A stretch of 31,557 nucleotides of DNA from Purshia tridentata. Lineage: Eukaryota; Streptophyta; Magnoliopsida; Rosales; Rosaceae. The notes under the pieces are model-generated. The model worked only from the letters and a program-made list of their open reading frames with translations, ran no database searches and was not told the DNA's origin. How positions within the stretch are numbered: position 1 is the stretch's first letter; the number at the start of each line of letters is the position of its first letter. The stretch covers positions 1 through 31,557 of the forward strand of contig QANT01008494.1 in assembly GCA_003254885.1 (NCBI GenBank), written 5' to 3'. Positions 1 to 10,599 of this stretch are shown here, one piece after another. Both the position numbers and the translations under genes were made by a program.

Positions 1-149
1 GGTTGCTTTTTCATATGTAGGCCAGCTGGCCTAAGAATCTATTTGTAGCTTTAATATTGTTGTAATGCTCTAACTTATATGTTTCATTGATGTACGTGTT
101 ATCTCAGAATTGTCATTCAAACCCCGCACGGCTTCAACATTGTTCATGG
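1..149. other. window edge, no gene recognised
   Basis: Non-coding, moderately AT-rich sequence upstream of the first transposon. It could be the 3' untranslated part of a gene that lies to the left of the window, or intergenic DNA. No open frame, splice pair or RNA gene could be supported. Confidence 0.4.
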
Positions 150-158
150 GATAAGGAA
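150..158. repeat. left 9-bp target site duplication of MITE
   Basis: GATAAGGAA, identical to 979-987, directly abutting the GGGTTAA element end. Confidence 0.8.
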
Positions 159-978
159 GGGTTAAATACTAGTCTGTGTTTTACTCCAAAAATAAATTTG
201 GTTTTCATAATTTTAAAATTTCTGTTTTGGTCATTGAATTTTTTTTATTTCTAATTTTGATCCTTGAATTTTTGTTCATTTACAATTTTCATCCTTAAAT
301 ATTTATATATGTTTTTTGACCTTTTTTAAATAGAACTTTTTTAAAAAAGAAATTATTCTTCCTACAAAAGAATTAATGGGGATAAATGAGTTGCTAAAAA
401 TAAGTAGGTGTGATTTTTTATTTCATTTTATTTTTCAATTCTAATTATTCTATTTTATTATTTTACTCTTAAAATATTAAGTTATTTGATTTTAATCTTT
501 TAATTAACAAAAGGCAATGTTGGATTTTTGAATGTTTAACCTTCCTCTTCATTCTCCCATTATATATACTAATTTCTTGTCACGAGTGTTGCGCGTTTTC
601 TAAATATTTAATTAAAAATTTTAATAATTTATTTGTCTTAAAATAATAGTTGTGTGAAAGTGAGTTGCTAAAAATAAGGGTGTAATACTTTTTTTTTTAA
701 ATTTTAATTATTCTATTTTACATTTTTGTCTTTTATTAATAAATAATATTATGAATACCTATTTTTTAAGTGGGGTATTTTTGAAATTCATAAATTTAAC
801 CATTTTACTCTTCTTCTGGCTTTATATATATAGATAAATACATGTAATTTGCAAAATACCACTGAAGAACCAAACTTGTTAATGAACGAAAACCCAAGGA
901 TCAAAATTAGAATTTTGAAACCACAATAACCAAATTTATTTTTCGTGTAAAACACAAGTACCAAAAATTAATTAACCC
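159..978. mobile_element. Mutator-like MITE (non-autonomous), 820 bp
   Basis: Long terminal inverted repeats: the left end starts GGGTTAAATACTAG and the reverse complement of the right end starts GGGTTAATTAATTTTT. Similarity between the arms continues imperfectly for over 100 bp, for example AAAAATAAATTTGGTT and CTAATTTTGATCCTTG in both arms. The element is bounded by a perfect 9-bp direct repeat GATAAGGAA (150-158 and 979-987). Long inverted ends with a 9-bp target duplication are typical of Mutator-like elements. The interior is AT-rich and has no coding potential, so it would need a transposase supplied elsewhere. It sits about 180 bp upstream of the RLK-A start codon and may contribute to that promoter. 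Confidence 0.8.
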
Positions 979-987
979 GATAAGGAA
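979..987. repeat. right 9-bp target site duplication of MITE
   Basis: GATAAGGAA, identical to 150-158, directly after the element end TTAACCC. Confidence 0.8.
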
Positions 988-1169
988 AGGATGAGTGGAT
1001 GACATTAGAATAGTTTCAGTAGTCAAAGAATGGACTTACCACAATGTTCTTCCCTTATAGCCCTGTAATGAAATTCATATGCAATGTTCTTCCTCTTGTT
1101 GAAAATATTTTTTAACATTTGCGACTTTGTTGAATGCTTTTCATTCTACTGTAATCTGTCTCCCGATTA

Positions 1170-2540
1170 ATGTCGAGTACTGAAGACACAGCCCTCATTG
1201 TTTTTGGCTTGTGTAAGATTTCTATCCCTCCCTTTTCTTTTTCTTTTCTGCCTTGGTTTGTTAATTACTTGCTTCATTTTTTTCCAGAAAAAGCAATAAT
1301 ACTGAAGTGCTAATGGTTTTTCAATGAATTCTAACATTTTGCAGTGCTCCTCCTTGTGAAGATCGTTATAATTCTCGTAATAGGCGAGAAAAGAAGTCGG
1401 AAGGGCATCCCTGCTAATCCAGACTTTCGGACACTCACAATGGAGAAGTTTCTAAATGATATGGAAAGAGAGAAGCCAATCAGGTTCACATCTCAGCAAC
1501 TTCGGATTGCAACTGATAACTTCACCAACTTGTTGGGTTCAGGAGGTTTTGGTGCAGTTTATAAAGGGATTTTTAGTAATGGAACCCTTGTAGCAGTGAA
1601 AGTTCTAAATGGGAGCTCGAACAAGAGAGTTGAGGAACAATTTATGGCAGAAGTTAGTACAATTGGAAGAATTCATCATTTCAATCTGGTCCGTCTTCAC
1701 GGATTCTGCTTTGAGAGAAACCTCAGAGCACTTGTTTATGAGTACATGGCAAATGGCTCCCTTGACAAGTTCTTATTCCGTGGAAAAAAGAACTTACAAT
1801 TTGAAAAGCTTCATGAAATCGCGGTTGGGACAGCCAGAGGGATCGCTTACTTGCACGAAGAATGCCAACAACGAATAGTCCATTATGATATAAAGCCTGA
1901 AAATATTCTTTTGGATGCAAATTTATTTCCCAAAGTAGCTGATTTCGGATTGGCCAAGCTCTCTAACAGGGACAATACTCATATAACCATGACAGGGGGG
2001 AGGGGGACTCCTGGTTATGCTGCACCCGAACTTTGGCTGCGGTTTCCTGTAACCCACAAATGTGATGTTTACAGCTTTGGAATGCTATTGTTTGAGATCA
2101 TAGGTAGGAGAAGGAACCTTGACATCAATCTTCTAGACAGCCAAGAATGGTTCCCAAGGTGGGTATGGAAGAAGTTTGAACCTGGAGAACTAGGAGAGCT
2201 AATGGTGGTTTGTGGGATAGAGGAGAAAGATAAAGAGAGGGCAGAGAGAATGGTAAAGACAGCTCTCTGGTGTGTTCAGTATAGGCCTGAGTTGAGGCCT
2301 TTGATGAGTGTTGTGGTGAAAATGTTGGAAGGATCACTTGAGATTCCTAGACCTTCAATTAACCCATTTCAGCACTTGATGCCAGACACTCCATACCTTA
2401 ATGAACCTGTCAATGCACATTCATATGCAACATATGACACTAGCGCTTTTGGTTCGGATTCCTATCAAACTGTAACTGAATACGCTATGCATGCTACTCC
2501 TATAATGAGGAAATTTGAGATTGAAATTGCATCTACCTAG
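1170..2540 (+). CDS. LRK10-like non-RD membrane kinase, RLK-A
   Basis: Serine/threonine protein kinase of the LRK10L / rust-resistance Lr10-like family, presumably plasma-membrane anchored. Proposed exons are 1170-1212 and 1345-2540, giving 412 aa. The large exon is certain; the 43-bp first exon is inferred from an ATG with an upstream in-frame TAA, a donor T/GTAAGA, and a phase-1 match to the acceptor TTTTGCAG. Joined, they form one hydrophobic segment (about residues 8-28). Kinase landmarks: Gly loop GSGGFG 79-84, VAVK lysine 100, alpha-C Glu 117, catalytic loop HYDIKPEN (HYD 194-196, so non-RD), DFG 214-216, then GTPGYAAPE. The tail TPIMRKFEIEIAST is a recognisable family signature. The GUB_WAK-type ectodomain found in many relatives is absent. 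It converges on its paralogue RLK-B. The activating ligand or partner is unknown. Confidence 0.85.
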
Positions 2541-2671
2541 GTAGGTTGAACTCTGAAGTAAATCCCTCATTCTCTTTCTCTTGCCAAATGTCATATATTT
2601 TTAATTTTTATTGTACAACTCCTCAAAATATGGTAATCATCACTGAATCTCTTGTCCCCTAGATTCATGAG

Positions 2672-2677
2672 AATAAA
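2672..2677 (+). terminator. candidate poly(A) signal of RLK-A
   Basis: AATAAA about 130 bp after the RLK-A stop codon. Plant poly(A) signals are loose, so this is only the best match. Confidence 0.35.
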
Positions 2678-2707
2678 TGTACAGCAAAGCAGTGCCTGTA
2701 CACCATC

Positions 2708-2860
2708 TCATTTTGCACATCAAACTTCTCTTTCTTAAGTTCCATAGCCTTTTAAATTAAAGTTCTATCTTTTTCAAATGCTACTGATAAAGAAATTTGG
2801 AATTTTTTATAGAACTGATGGTTCAGATTTAGGATTCTTGAAACACTGCAATTTAAACCA
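2708..2860. repeat. direct repeat, copy 1
   Basis: Starts TCATTTTGCACATCAAA and ends around TTGAAACACTGCAATTTAAA. It matches 3314-3475 over its whole length with scattered substitutions and small indels, about 605 bp apart. Confidence 0.8.
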
Positions 2861-3313
2861 TCAATTCTGTGGTTAGCAACTGTTTACTGAAAGTCTGTAA
2901 TGGCTCTATTTACAGCAGGTATGTGATTATAAATATATGTAAGATATGGCTCAATTCATTATTCATGTGATGACCAGTATTTGTTTGTTTCTCATATGAT
3001 ACAGCTATTTTATTCTCGCCATATATAATCTGTAATGCTGCAAATAATGTCTAGCCATTCCGATGTTTTAGAACTTAAAATCATGCTTGTCTCAGGGACA
3101 AACATTTCTTTTTGTTGTCTAGCATTGGAAATTTGCAACTTTGTGAGATTACTCATCAATAATTCACGTACTGAGTAATGGCTGTTGAGTTATATGACCA
3201 CTGCCTTCATTTGCAGTTGGAGATGGCAAATCAAGCTTCTATTGGTTGTTAGTAGCTTCCTAGACATATCAAGTAGAAAAGAATTTCCTATTTTTCTGTA
3301 GAAACTGAAATTG

Positions 3314-3475
3314 TCATTTTGCACATCAAATTTCTCTTTTCACAAGTTCCATTGCATTTTAAATTACAGTTCTATCTTTTTGAAACGCTACTGATAAAGA
3401 AATTTGGAATTTTTAATAGAAACTGATGGTTCAGATTTAGGATTCTTGAAACACCACAATTTAAAGTTTAAACCA
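3314..3475. repeat. direct repeat, copy 2
   Basis: Second copy of the segment at 2708-2860. Shared runs include GATAAAGAAATTTGGAATTT and TTCAGATTTAGGATTCTTG. It has a short extra stretch near its right end. Confidence 0.8.
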
Positions 3476-3714
3476 GAGCAGTATTAGCTGACTGAATCAA
3501 CCTGGCATGAGTGGATTCATCCACTCTTTCCTGAATCCTAAACTTGAATTTTTCTGCTATCCATTGCCAAATGCCTGTGAAATTTCAAAGCTGATTTTTG
3601 TAAAACGGAACTTCTTAATGATCTGTAGTTGAGTAGGTGTAACAGATTTTATTTTATTTTGGGAGGGCTGGAGGTGTCACAGAGGCTTGAGCATGCCATT
3701 TTCTTCTTTTGGGA

Positions 3715-3720
3715 TTTATT
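3715..3720 (-). terminator. candidate poly(A) signal of RLK-B
   Basis: AATAAA on the minus strand (TTTATT on plus), about 160 bp beyond the RLK-B stop codon. Confidence 0.3.
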
Positions 3721-3880
3721 TTGGATTAAACAACTGGCTCTTTCCATAAAGTACCTTACACTTGAAAGAGGTTTAGGATGAAAGTACCAATAAAAGAACA
3801 TACGAGTTCTTGACTTGTAGACATACAACTTTTCCTATTTTCTTTTTGGTCTGAAGACATACAGCTATCTCTTTACCTAT

Positions 3881-5861
3881 TTAAAAAGCAGCTAACTCAA
3901 TTTCACATGTTGCATGCACAGTACTATTATAAGGAGATCGTTCCGAAGTCCTTCTTGCTGATGCAGAAGTATTCGTGTCTTTATCTGTTCCACCATTTTG
4001 CTTTAAATTTGGTTGAGGAGATGCCGAATCCTCAAAAGGAAAAGGTGGTGGAGGAATTTCCTTGCCTCCCTCCAACATCTGCACTACATTGCTCATGAGA
4101 GGTCTTGCTTCAGGTGAATACTGAATGCATAGCAGAGCTACCAATAACATCCTCTCTGCTTTTTCCATGTCCTTCTCTTCAATCCCACAAAGTGACAACA
4201 TTACTTCTAATTTTTTATTCTGAAACATGTCCCATGTCCACCTTGGAAGCCATTGCTGTGACTCATCTACATTATCATCATCATCATAATTTCTTCTCCT
4301 TCCAACAATCTCAAAGAGAAGCATACCAAAACTGTAAACATCACACTTGTGAGTCACGGGGTAAGGCTTCCACATCTCTGGGGCTGCATATCCTGGTGTT
4401 CCTCTTCCATTGGTAAAGAGCATTTCACTACTTCCTCTGTTGCAAAGCTTGGCGAGTCCGAAATCCGCCACCTTTGGATTCAAATTCCTATCAAGAAGTA
4501 CATTCCCAGGCTTAATATCGTAGTGAATGATTCTTTGTTCACACTCCTCGTGCAAATAAGCTAATCCTTTTGCGGTTTGGACTGAAATGTCATGAAGCTT
4601 CTCCAAGTCTATTTCTCTGTTCTCACTGAACAAAAACCTATCAAGTGAGCCATTCTCCATGTACTCATACACAAGTGCTCTCATTTGGGGGTCAAAGCAG
4701 AAGCCACAGAGTCTAACCAGATTCATGTGGTAAGTTCTTCCCAAGGTTCCAATTTCTGCCATGAACTGATCTTCAACTCTCTTATCCCTAGTGTTGGTGA
4801 GCACCTTCACGGCCACTTGCACTCCGTTTCCAAAAGTCCCTTTAAAGACTACTCCAAAACCACCTGATCCCAATATGGTGGAGTAGTCATTTGTGAACCC
4901 TGCAAGTTGCTCAGGTGAATACCTTATAGGCTTCTCTCTTGCCATGCCGCTAAGAAACCCATTGACGGTTTGAAACTCAACTTGTGAGTCGCGAATTATT
5001 GGGAATTCAGATTTTGAGTCTATTTTCACATCATAGGATGAATTGGTACTGTTAGTACTGTTGGCTATCCGGGCATAAGCTGGAATAGCACTTCCTGCCT
5101 TTTTCAAGCAATCGATAATGGCGTATACAATGGCTACAATTGCAATGACCACCACCAGAGCATAAACTGAAAAATCAAATGAAATCAACAGGTAAAACAT
5201 TAAAGAAACTTGTAATATACTTTGCAGTGTTCAAAATCCAATCCATTATGCTAAATGGACCGATCCAATTCAATTCAATCCACATTTTAAAAGAATTGTT
5301 TAATTATTTTTAATTCAAATAGCTATGACATGCCTTCCTTCTTGCAAGCATACCCCAGTCTTTCCACGTCATTATTTGACGATTGACCTTAGGCAGATTG
5401 AGAGACCACTTTGTCATAAATTTCAAAAATTAGGTTGAAATTTGAAAAAATTAAAATAAGAGGGACCAATTTGAAAATTGAGGCAAAGCTAGAGTGCTTA
5501 CGGTTTTAAAAATTACAGACCCTAGCTTTCTCTAAGAAAAATGGTAAAGAATAATCGAGTGCTGATATGGCGTGGATACGGATCAACGTTGTCAAAAGGT
5601 GAACTAATACGGAGATGGAGATCAAAATAAGGCAGTATGAAAAGCAGAGACATGAAATAATTAAAGTGTAACCAGATCGAGTAAAATGATAAAACAGCTA
5701 TGCAAGCGAGACAATAATCACTACTTGTGCTTTGGGTTCAAGGCTTGAAGCGGCTTACCAACAGAAGCAGCCGCCATCCATTTAAAGGAGGAATCGAAAC
5801 TATCGAATCCGTCTTCGACTTTGTTATTATCTTCTTCCCACTGCCCATTAACCAACCTCAT
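3881..5861 (-). CDS. LRK10-like non-RD membrane kinase, RLK-B
   Basis: Paralogue of RLK-A in the opposite orientation. Proposed exons on the minus strand are 5861-5759 and 5166-3881, giving 462 aa. Exon 1 begins at an ATG preceded in frame by TAG. It encodes an acidic, signal-peptide-free stretch of 34 residues and ends at donor GTTG/GTAAGC, in phase 1 with the acceptor TTTTTCAG at 5169-5167. A transmembrane helix follows immediately (about residues 35-55), then a Ser/Asn-rich linker and the kinase: GSGGFG 134-139, VAVK lysine 155, alpha-C Glu 172, HYDIKPGN (HYD 249-251, non-RD), DFG 269-271, GTPGYAAPE. The C-terminal part ends with a Ser/Thr-rich tail and CEIELAAF. As in RLK-A there is no ectodomain, so it may act with a separate ligand-binding partner. 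Exon 2 is certain; exon 1 is inference. Confidence 0.83.
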
Positions 5862-6850
5862 ATTTTCTTGCTAATTAAGTTGAAGAAATGAATATGTGTG
5901 TTATGAATAATGAAGGGAAGAATGATCAGATAATGTAGCTGAAAAAACGCGTTTGTTTATTTTGATTGTATCAGCAGATTTTCCAAGGAATTAGAGCGAA
6001 GATTCCAGGAAAAACTCATTTGGCCCGCTAGAATTAACGAGGTCAACGACTCAATTAATTTTGGAACCTGGGGGCAAGTGCGACATTGACCATAAGATCG
6101 AGTAGCAGTCAAATGACGTGCCATTCACGATAATATACGTACTTTCTACGAAATTCAATCTGTGCATAATGCCAACTGAAACAAAGGCTTACTCAAGGAC
6201 CTAGATATCTCCTCTCCTTTTTTATATGGGAATTTAGGAACACTAGACAGTATTCCCTTTCCAACCTGCAAATTTTAAGATTAAATTAAACAGTCATTTA
6301 CTAAAAGGAAGAAAAAGAAAGAAGCAACAGAGCTACAATGTCACCCCGCTCACCAATTTTTAATTACACTATATACATATATGAGGGTCAACATATAATA
6401 ATCTAAAAGTTAATTCATGAAAATGTACAAAATTAAGAGTATAATGCTTGTTGCTATTCAACGCTCATAAATATTAAATACATTCCTCTCACGTATAAAA
6501 TAGACTATATTCAGCCGTTGAACTCATACCTACGGGATAAAAAAAATATGATCAAAAGTAACAAATAATCTCTCCAAAAAGAAAAAAAAAAGGATAGTAA
6601 AACCTTCAACTCTTTGATCAAAATTTTATTTGAAAATAATAGATCCCAAATATCCCTAACTACCAAAAGAAAAATATTACAACAACATTGGCCCCTATGT
6701 TAGACAAAATGAAAAAAAAAATAAAGTATTGCCACATAAACATGGCATTACCACGTTAGTTAAACCTTAAAACTTAAAAGCGCGTGCCGGCCAAAATAGC
6801 TCTGCCCCTACAATTGAACTACCACAACAAAAGGGTCTATTTTAACTCTT
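5862..6850 (-). other. upstream region of RLK-B and PPT1 3' flank
   Basis: AT-rich intergenic sequence between the RLK-B start and the PPT1 3' UTR. It includes three W-box-type motifs (6041-6112). No other gene, tRNA or clear transposon was recognised here. Confidence 0.5.
6041..6119 (-). promoter_or_regulatory. W-box cluster plus TGACG motif upstream of RLK-B
   Basis: Three matches to the WRKY-binding W-box core TTGAC(C/T) lie within about 70 bp: GGTCAA at 6041-6046 (TTGACC on minus), TTGACC at 6086-6091, and AGTCAA at 6107-6112 (TTGACT on minus). A TGACG (as-1/TGA-type) motif follows at 6114-6118. They lie 180-260 bp upstream of the proposed RLK-B start codon. Such clusters are common in pathogen- and salicylate-responsive promoters; function here is inferred. 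Confidence 0.45.
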
Positions 6851-6926
6851 GACAACTAATAGTAAAGCTGTTACATACAAATCCTTGCACTTCGGATGCT
6901 GCATATTAATGATCTTGCAACCTCCA

Positions 6927-6932
6927 TTTATT
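6927..6932 (-). terminator. candidate poly(A) signal of PPT1
   Basis: AATAAA on the minus strand, about 175 bp past the PPT1 stop codon. Confidence 0.4.
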
Positions 6933-7107
6933 CAATCTGGGAACTTCCATTCAAATTCAACAAGCAGTACCCATAAATCATTTAAACTTCAGTATATGGT
7001 GCTGTCACAGTCCTAGAAGAAGATTTTATTTTATTTTTTAATGAAAAAGATGAAGAAATGTATTAAAAAAAACTAAGGTTGCAATTATACTAAAAGTAGC
7101 CTTACCG

Positions 7108-10100
7108 CTATGATGCAAGTTTTCCAAATAAGATTCCACTGAAAATAATAGCACCAAACCACTTGTTCGACACAAATCTGGAACCAAGACAAGAGGGAAT
7201 GCTTAGGCAATTTGATCATGTTAAAATCTAATCAAAGTAAATAATATAAATACCTAAGTACCTAACAAATATTTTCTTTCCCTATGACAGAAGAATCCCA
7301 CTACACAATCCGAAAACATATAAGTTAACAGGTAAATCCAAACCTCCACCTTTCGAAAAAGCACCACTTGGCAACAAATGTTAGTTGAAAAACCATATTA
7401 GACGCCACTACAAAATGCTTGAACAGATTTACATTACATGGCATAGAAAGAAAGAAGAATTGGTAGGATTCCTCATATCAAATCTTGTAACAGAAATTTA
7501 TGTGGATTAAAAAAGTGTGAAAAAAAATAAAAACTTGTTCTATATGAGAAAGAAAAAGAAGTGAATACTAATCACATTAAGTTAAATGTAGTCTTTTCTG
7601 GGAAAGGTAAGTTAGGATCTTAGGCATCACTATAGTCTATAGCCCATTGTTAGCACATGAACTCGTCCAAGTTATATTCTTGGTCAAACTTAAACTATGT
7701 GGATCAACACGAAGGCCACAGTGAGGAAAAGATAATACTTTTCGGCAGTAGAAAACACTTGTTTTATTCCATAGTGGATATACATTTGTCTTTATTTTTA
7801 ATATTTTCCTCTTTTGTTTCTATTTGATTGGAGAATTATCCATCAGCTAAATAAAAATTACTACTGAAGCAATGCACACATTTAACTTCTAATACTTGAA
7901 ATCGAAATCCTGTTATACGAATACACACTTTCTATTGCAATCATCCCGGGATGAGAGGTCAACTGTCCATATCTGCCAAGCTAATTGTCCAGATGCAAGC
8001 GCCAAAAATGCATAATACGGCCACCCTGCTCCATATTTGAAAGATTTGTTGAAAGAAAAAGAAAAATTAGATTGAAATTCCAATAACAGTAAAAGGATAG
8101 AAAAATAGAATAAATAGAAAAATGAAAATAAAGAATAAAAACAAAACCAATTTCAGCATTATATCCGCTGAGGCCAAGACTACTAATGCACGCAATTCCA
8201 AACCCAGTAATCCACTCTTTTGTTAAATCCCCAAATCTCAATGCTGTAGATTTAACACCCACTTTCAGATCATCTTCTTTATCCTGCAAGCACAGTCAAG
8301 AATAAAATAATTAAATTTATCTTCTAAGTATTAAACTAACCTAATATCAAATAGCGTGGCTAACCTAAGTTCACTATAAACCAGTCAAGGCATGTAAACA
8401 GAAAGCTGTTCAAAAAAGTAAAGAGCATATATCCATAACACACACTTTGACTAATAAATTTGAACATCTATCATCTTAGACATGTAGTCTCAAATACTCA
8501 AACTTGCAATCTAAAGAAGATAAGAACAGGAGCATGTCCAAGTACTAATGTTTCCTGAAATATTATTTTATCTCCATATCTATCCCTGTGTTCTGATAAT
8601 TCAACCTAAGCTTATAGACATTGTGTTTCTAGGTATGAAGAGACAATTTCAAGGAAAGGGAAAGGGAAAAAAAGTGTCCAATCTTTTCATGACATTTTTG
8701 GTGTACCTGATGTGCATATATTGTATCATATACAAGTGTCCATACTACTCCAGAAATGTATAATGGGAGTACTACAGCTGGATCAATGCTTCCTTTAACT
8801 GCAGCCCATCCTAATAGAGCTCCCCAATTAAAGGTCAAACCTAGATATGCTTGAGGCTGCACCACACATGATCGCATTTATCAATTAATTAGTCAACTGT
8901 CATGAAACTGCACGTCAAAGTTAAAGATAGAAGAAAACTTCAGGATACATTAAGAAATCAGAGGTTTAATTACCCAGAATGTCAACCTCTTCATGAGGGG
9001 ATAGGAGAAAACTAGCAACAAAGATGAAGCCCCCAATATGCGGCTGTCAATTCCAATGAACTACACAATCTTCATATGCATGCTCAATAGGATTGCATCT
9101 ATCAAAGTAAATATGAATTCACCTTTGACAAGGTTTGTGTGTATGTGTGAATCAAGAGTCAGACTCTTTGTTTTCTAGGTAATCTGTTCACATGATAATT
9201 TGATAACTTTCATTCTTAAAATAAATAATAAAATGTTGCTGCAAGAGAAACTCAACAGTAGCAGATGAAAATGACACTAACCTATAATTATTCAGTTGAA
9301 GGAGAATTCCAAGACCCAAAAGCAATTGAAATCCGAGAAAACAGAGCCCCTGAAAAGGGGTTAAAAGACCACTTGCAACTGGTCGCAGCTTTGTGCGTTC
9401 CACCTGAATTACAGATTTCTCATATATCACCAGGAGTTGAAAAGTAAAATTATACATCAAAAAGTAAACTTCTAGGTCTTTGATAAAAGAAATTTATGAT
9501 GCTTCAATCGTGTCTAAATGAACTACAAAGTGTCTAGTGAAACAAAAGGTTTTTAACCCCTGGAATCTTCCTCTACTCCGATTTACAAATTAGTCGTGTG
9601 ATTTAGCATTCCCTGGCATTAAAAGTAATAAAATAGAAACAAAATTAAAAGAAAAGAAAAGAAATTAATAAAATCAGCTCGTAGTTGATCTGATGATTGA
9701 AATAGTAAGCATAATTGGTACAAAAGTTATCAAAATTTCTCAACTGAATTGCCGATTGCAATGAGCCAATGAGTAGCATAGCATATAAAATTCAATCCCA
9801 CCGTCACTCAAAACCCCATATGCTTTCACATATATTTCCAAAGCCACCATAAGATAGATAATCAAAACAACGAGCAACAATATATTCCAATAGAAAACAG
9901 GTAATGAAAGAAAATGCAATGGACATTACCATGGTATCAATATCCCGATCAACAAGGTCGTTTATCGTACATCCAGCACCCCTTAAAAGCAAAGCCCCGC
10001 ATCCAAATAGTGTCAACATCTTAAAATCAGGAAGGTGCCCTGGGCTTGCTGCCAATGTTATTGACCTGCACCAACAGCCATGTCTTTTTAAAAAAACTGA

Positions 10101-10599
10101 GAAAAAGTAAGTAAATTCAACTACATTCCTTCATTTTCCAATCCACCAAGCAATGCACTAAAGTTTAAAAAAAATATGAAGTAAAAATTACTTACCACAT
10201 ACAAGGCCAAGCGAGCAACCAGGTGCCAATGGGCTTGTCGAGGCGAGCGAGCTTAGCATAAGGGCGAGCCTGCCTCGGCAAATACAAGTCGATCCAAGAA
10301 GCGTCAGCCTTAGCGTCATTGCTGCGCCGATTGTCGTCGTTCTCTGCGTCTGTAGACGAAGACGAGGTCGATATGTGAGCTACGAGTCTGAGATCATATT
10401 CAGCAGAACTAGGAATCCAACGGTGCCGTTGTTTTAATGGAATCAACAGGCTTGAGTTAAGATTAGAATTAGGGTTTAGGCCGTTGATGGTGGTGGTGGT
10501 TGGGGGATAAGAAGAGACTGCGAATAGGGAGTTGGAGAGACGGAGTGAAGGATTCAGAGACCTGCGCGAAGCGCGAGACACTAGCCTATAGGACGCCAT
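7108..10599 (-). CDS. PPT1: 4-hydroxybenzoate polyprenyltransferase, mitochondrial
   Basis: UbiA-family prenyltransferase (COQ2-like) that attaches the polyprenyl chain to 4-hydroxybenzoate in ubiquinone biosynthesis at the inner mitochondrial membrane. Eight minus-strand exons: 10599-10196, 10065-9930, 9403-9282, 9043-8974, 8856-8707, 8283-8148, 8025-7929, 7177-7108. They total 1185 bp (394 aa), and all phases agree. Residues 1 to about 100 are Arg/Ser-rich and acidic-poor at the start ([20 protein letters not shown]), fitting a transit peptide. The two catalytic Asp motifs are NDLVDRDID at 170-178 and the [13 protein letters not shown] region at 287-299. The remainder is hydrophobic helices, ending GILFGKLAS. 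The start is the first true ATG; the frame extends 13 codons further upstream only from a TTG. Length fits the family (about 400 aa). Intron 1 is short (130 bp), and no break or missing key residue is seen. Confidence 0.93.

Larger units (their letters stand above)
2541..3880. other. convergent intergenic region between the two kinases
   Basis: This holds the 3' UTRs of both kinase genes and a duplicated segment (2708-2860 and 3314-3475). No further coding region was found. The duplicated segments are in the same orientation although the genes face each other. Confidence 0.6.

Noticed and set aside
4105..4564. Plus-strand open frames opposite RLK-B
   Set aside because: They lie antisense to a well-supported kinase exon and show no family resemblance.
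5380..5530. Possible small transposon in the RLK-B intron (GACCA..TTTG repeats)
   Set aside because: Short similar words recur, but no terminal inverted repeat or target duplication could be defined.
8548..8763. 71-aa plus-strand frame
   Set aside because: Runs through a PPT1 intron and antisense to exon 5; hydrophobic but without support.
10470..10490. Telo-box-like CCTAAACCCTAATT on the minus strand
   Set aside because: It is inside PPT1 coding exon 1 and encodes low-complexity Asn/Leu transit-peptide sequence; a promoter role is not supportable.
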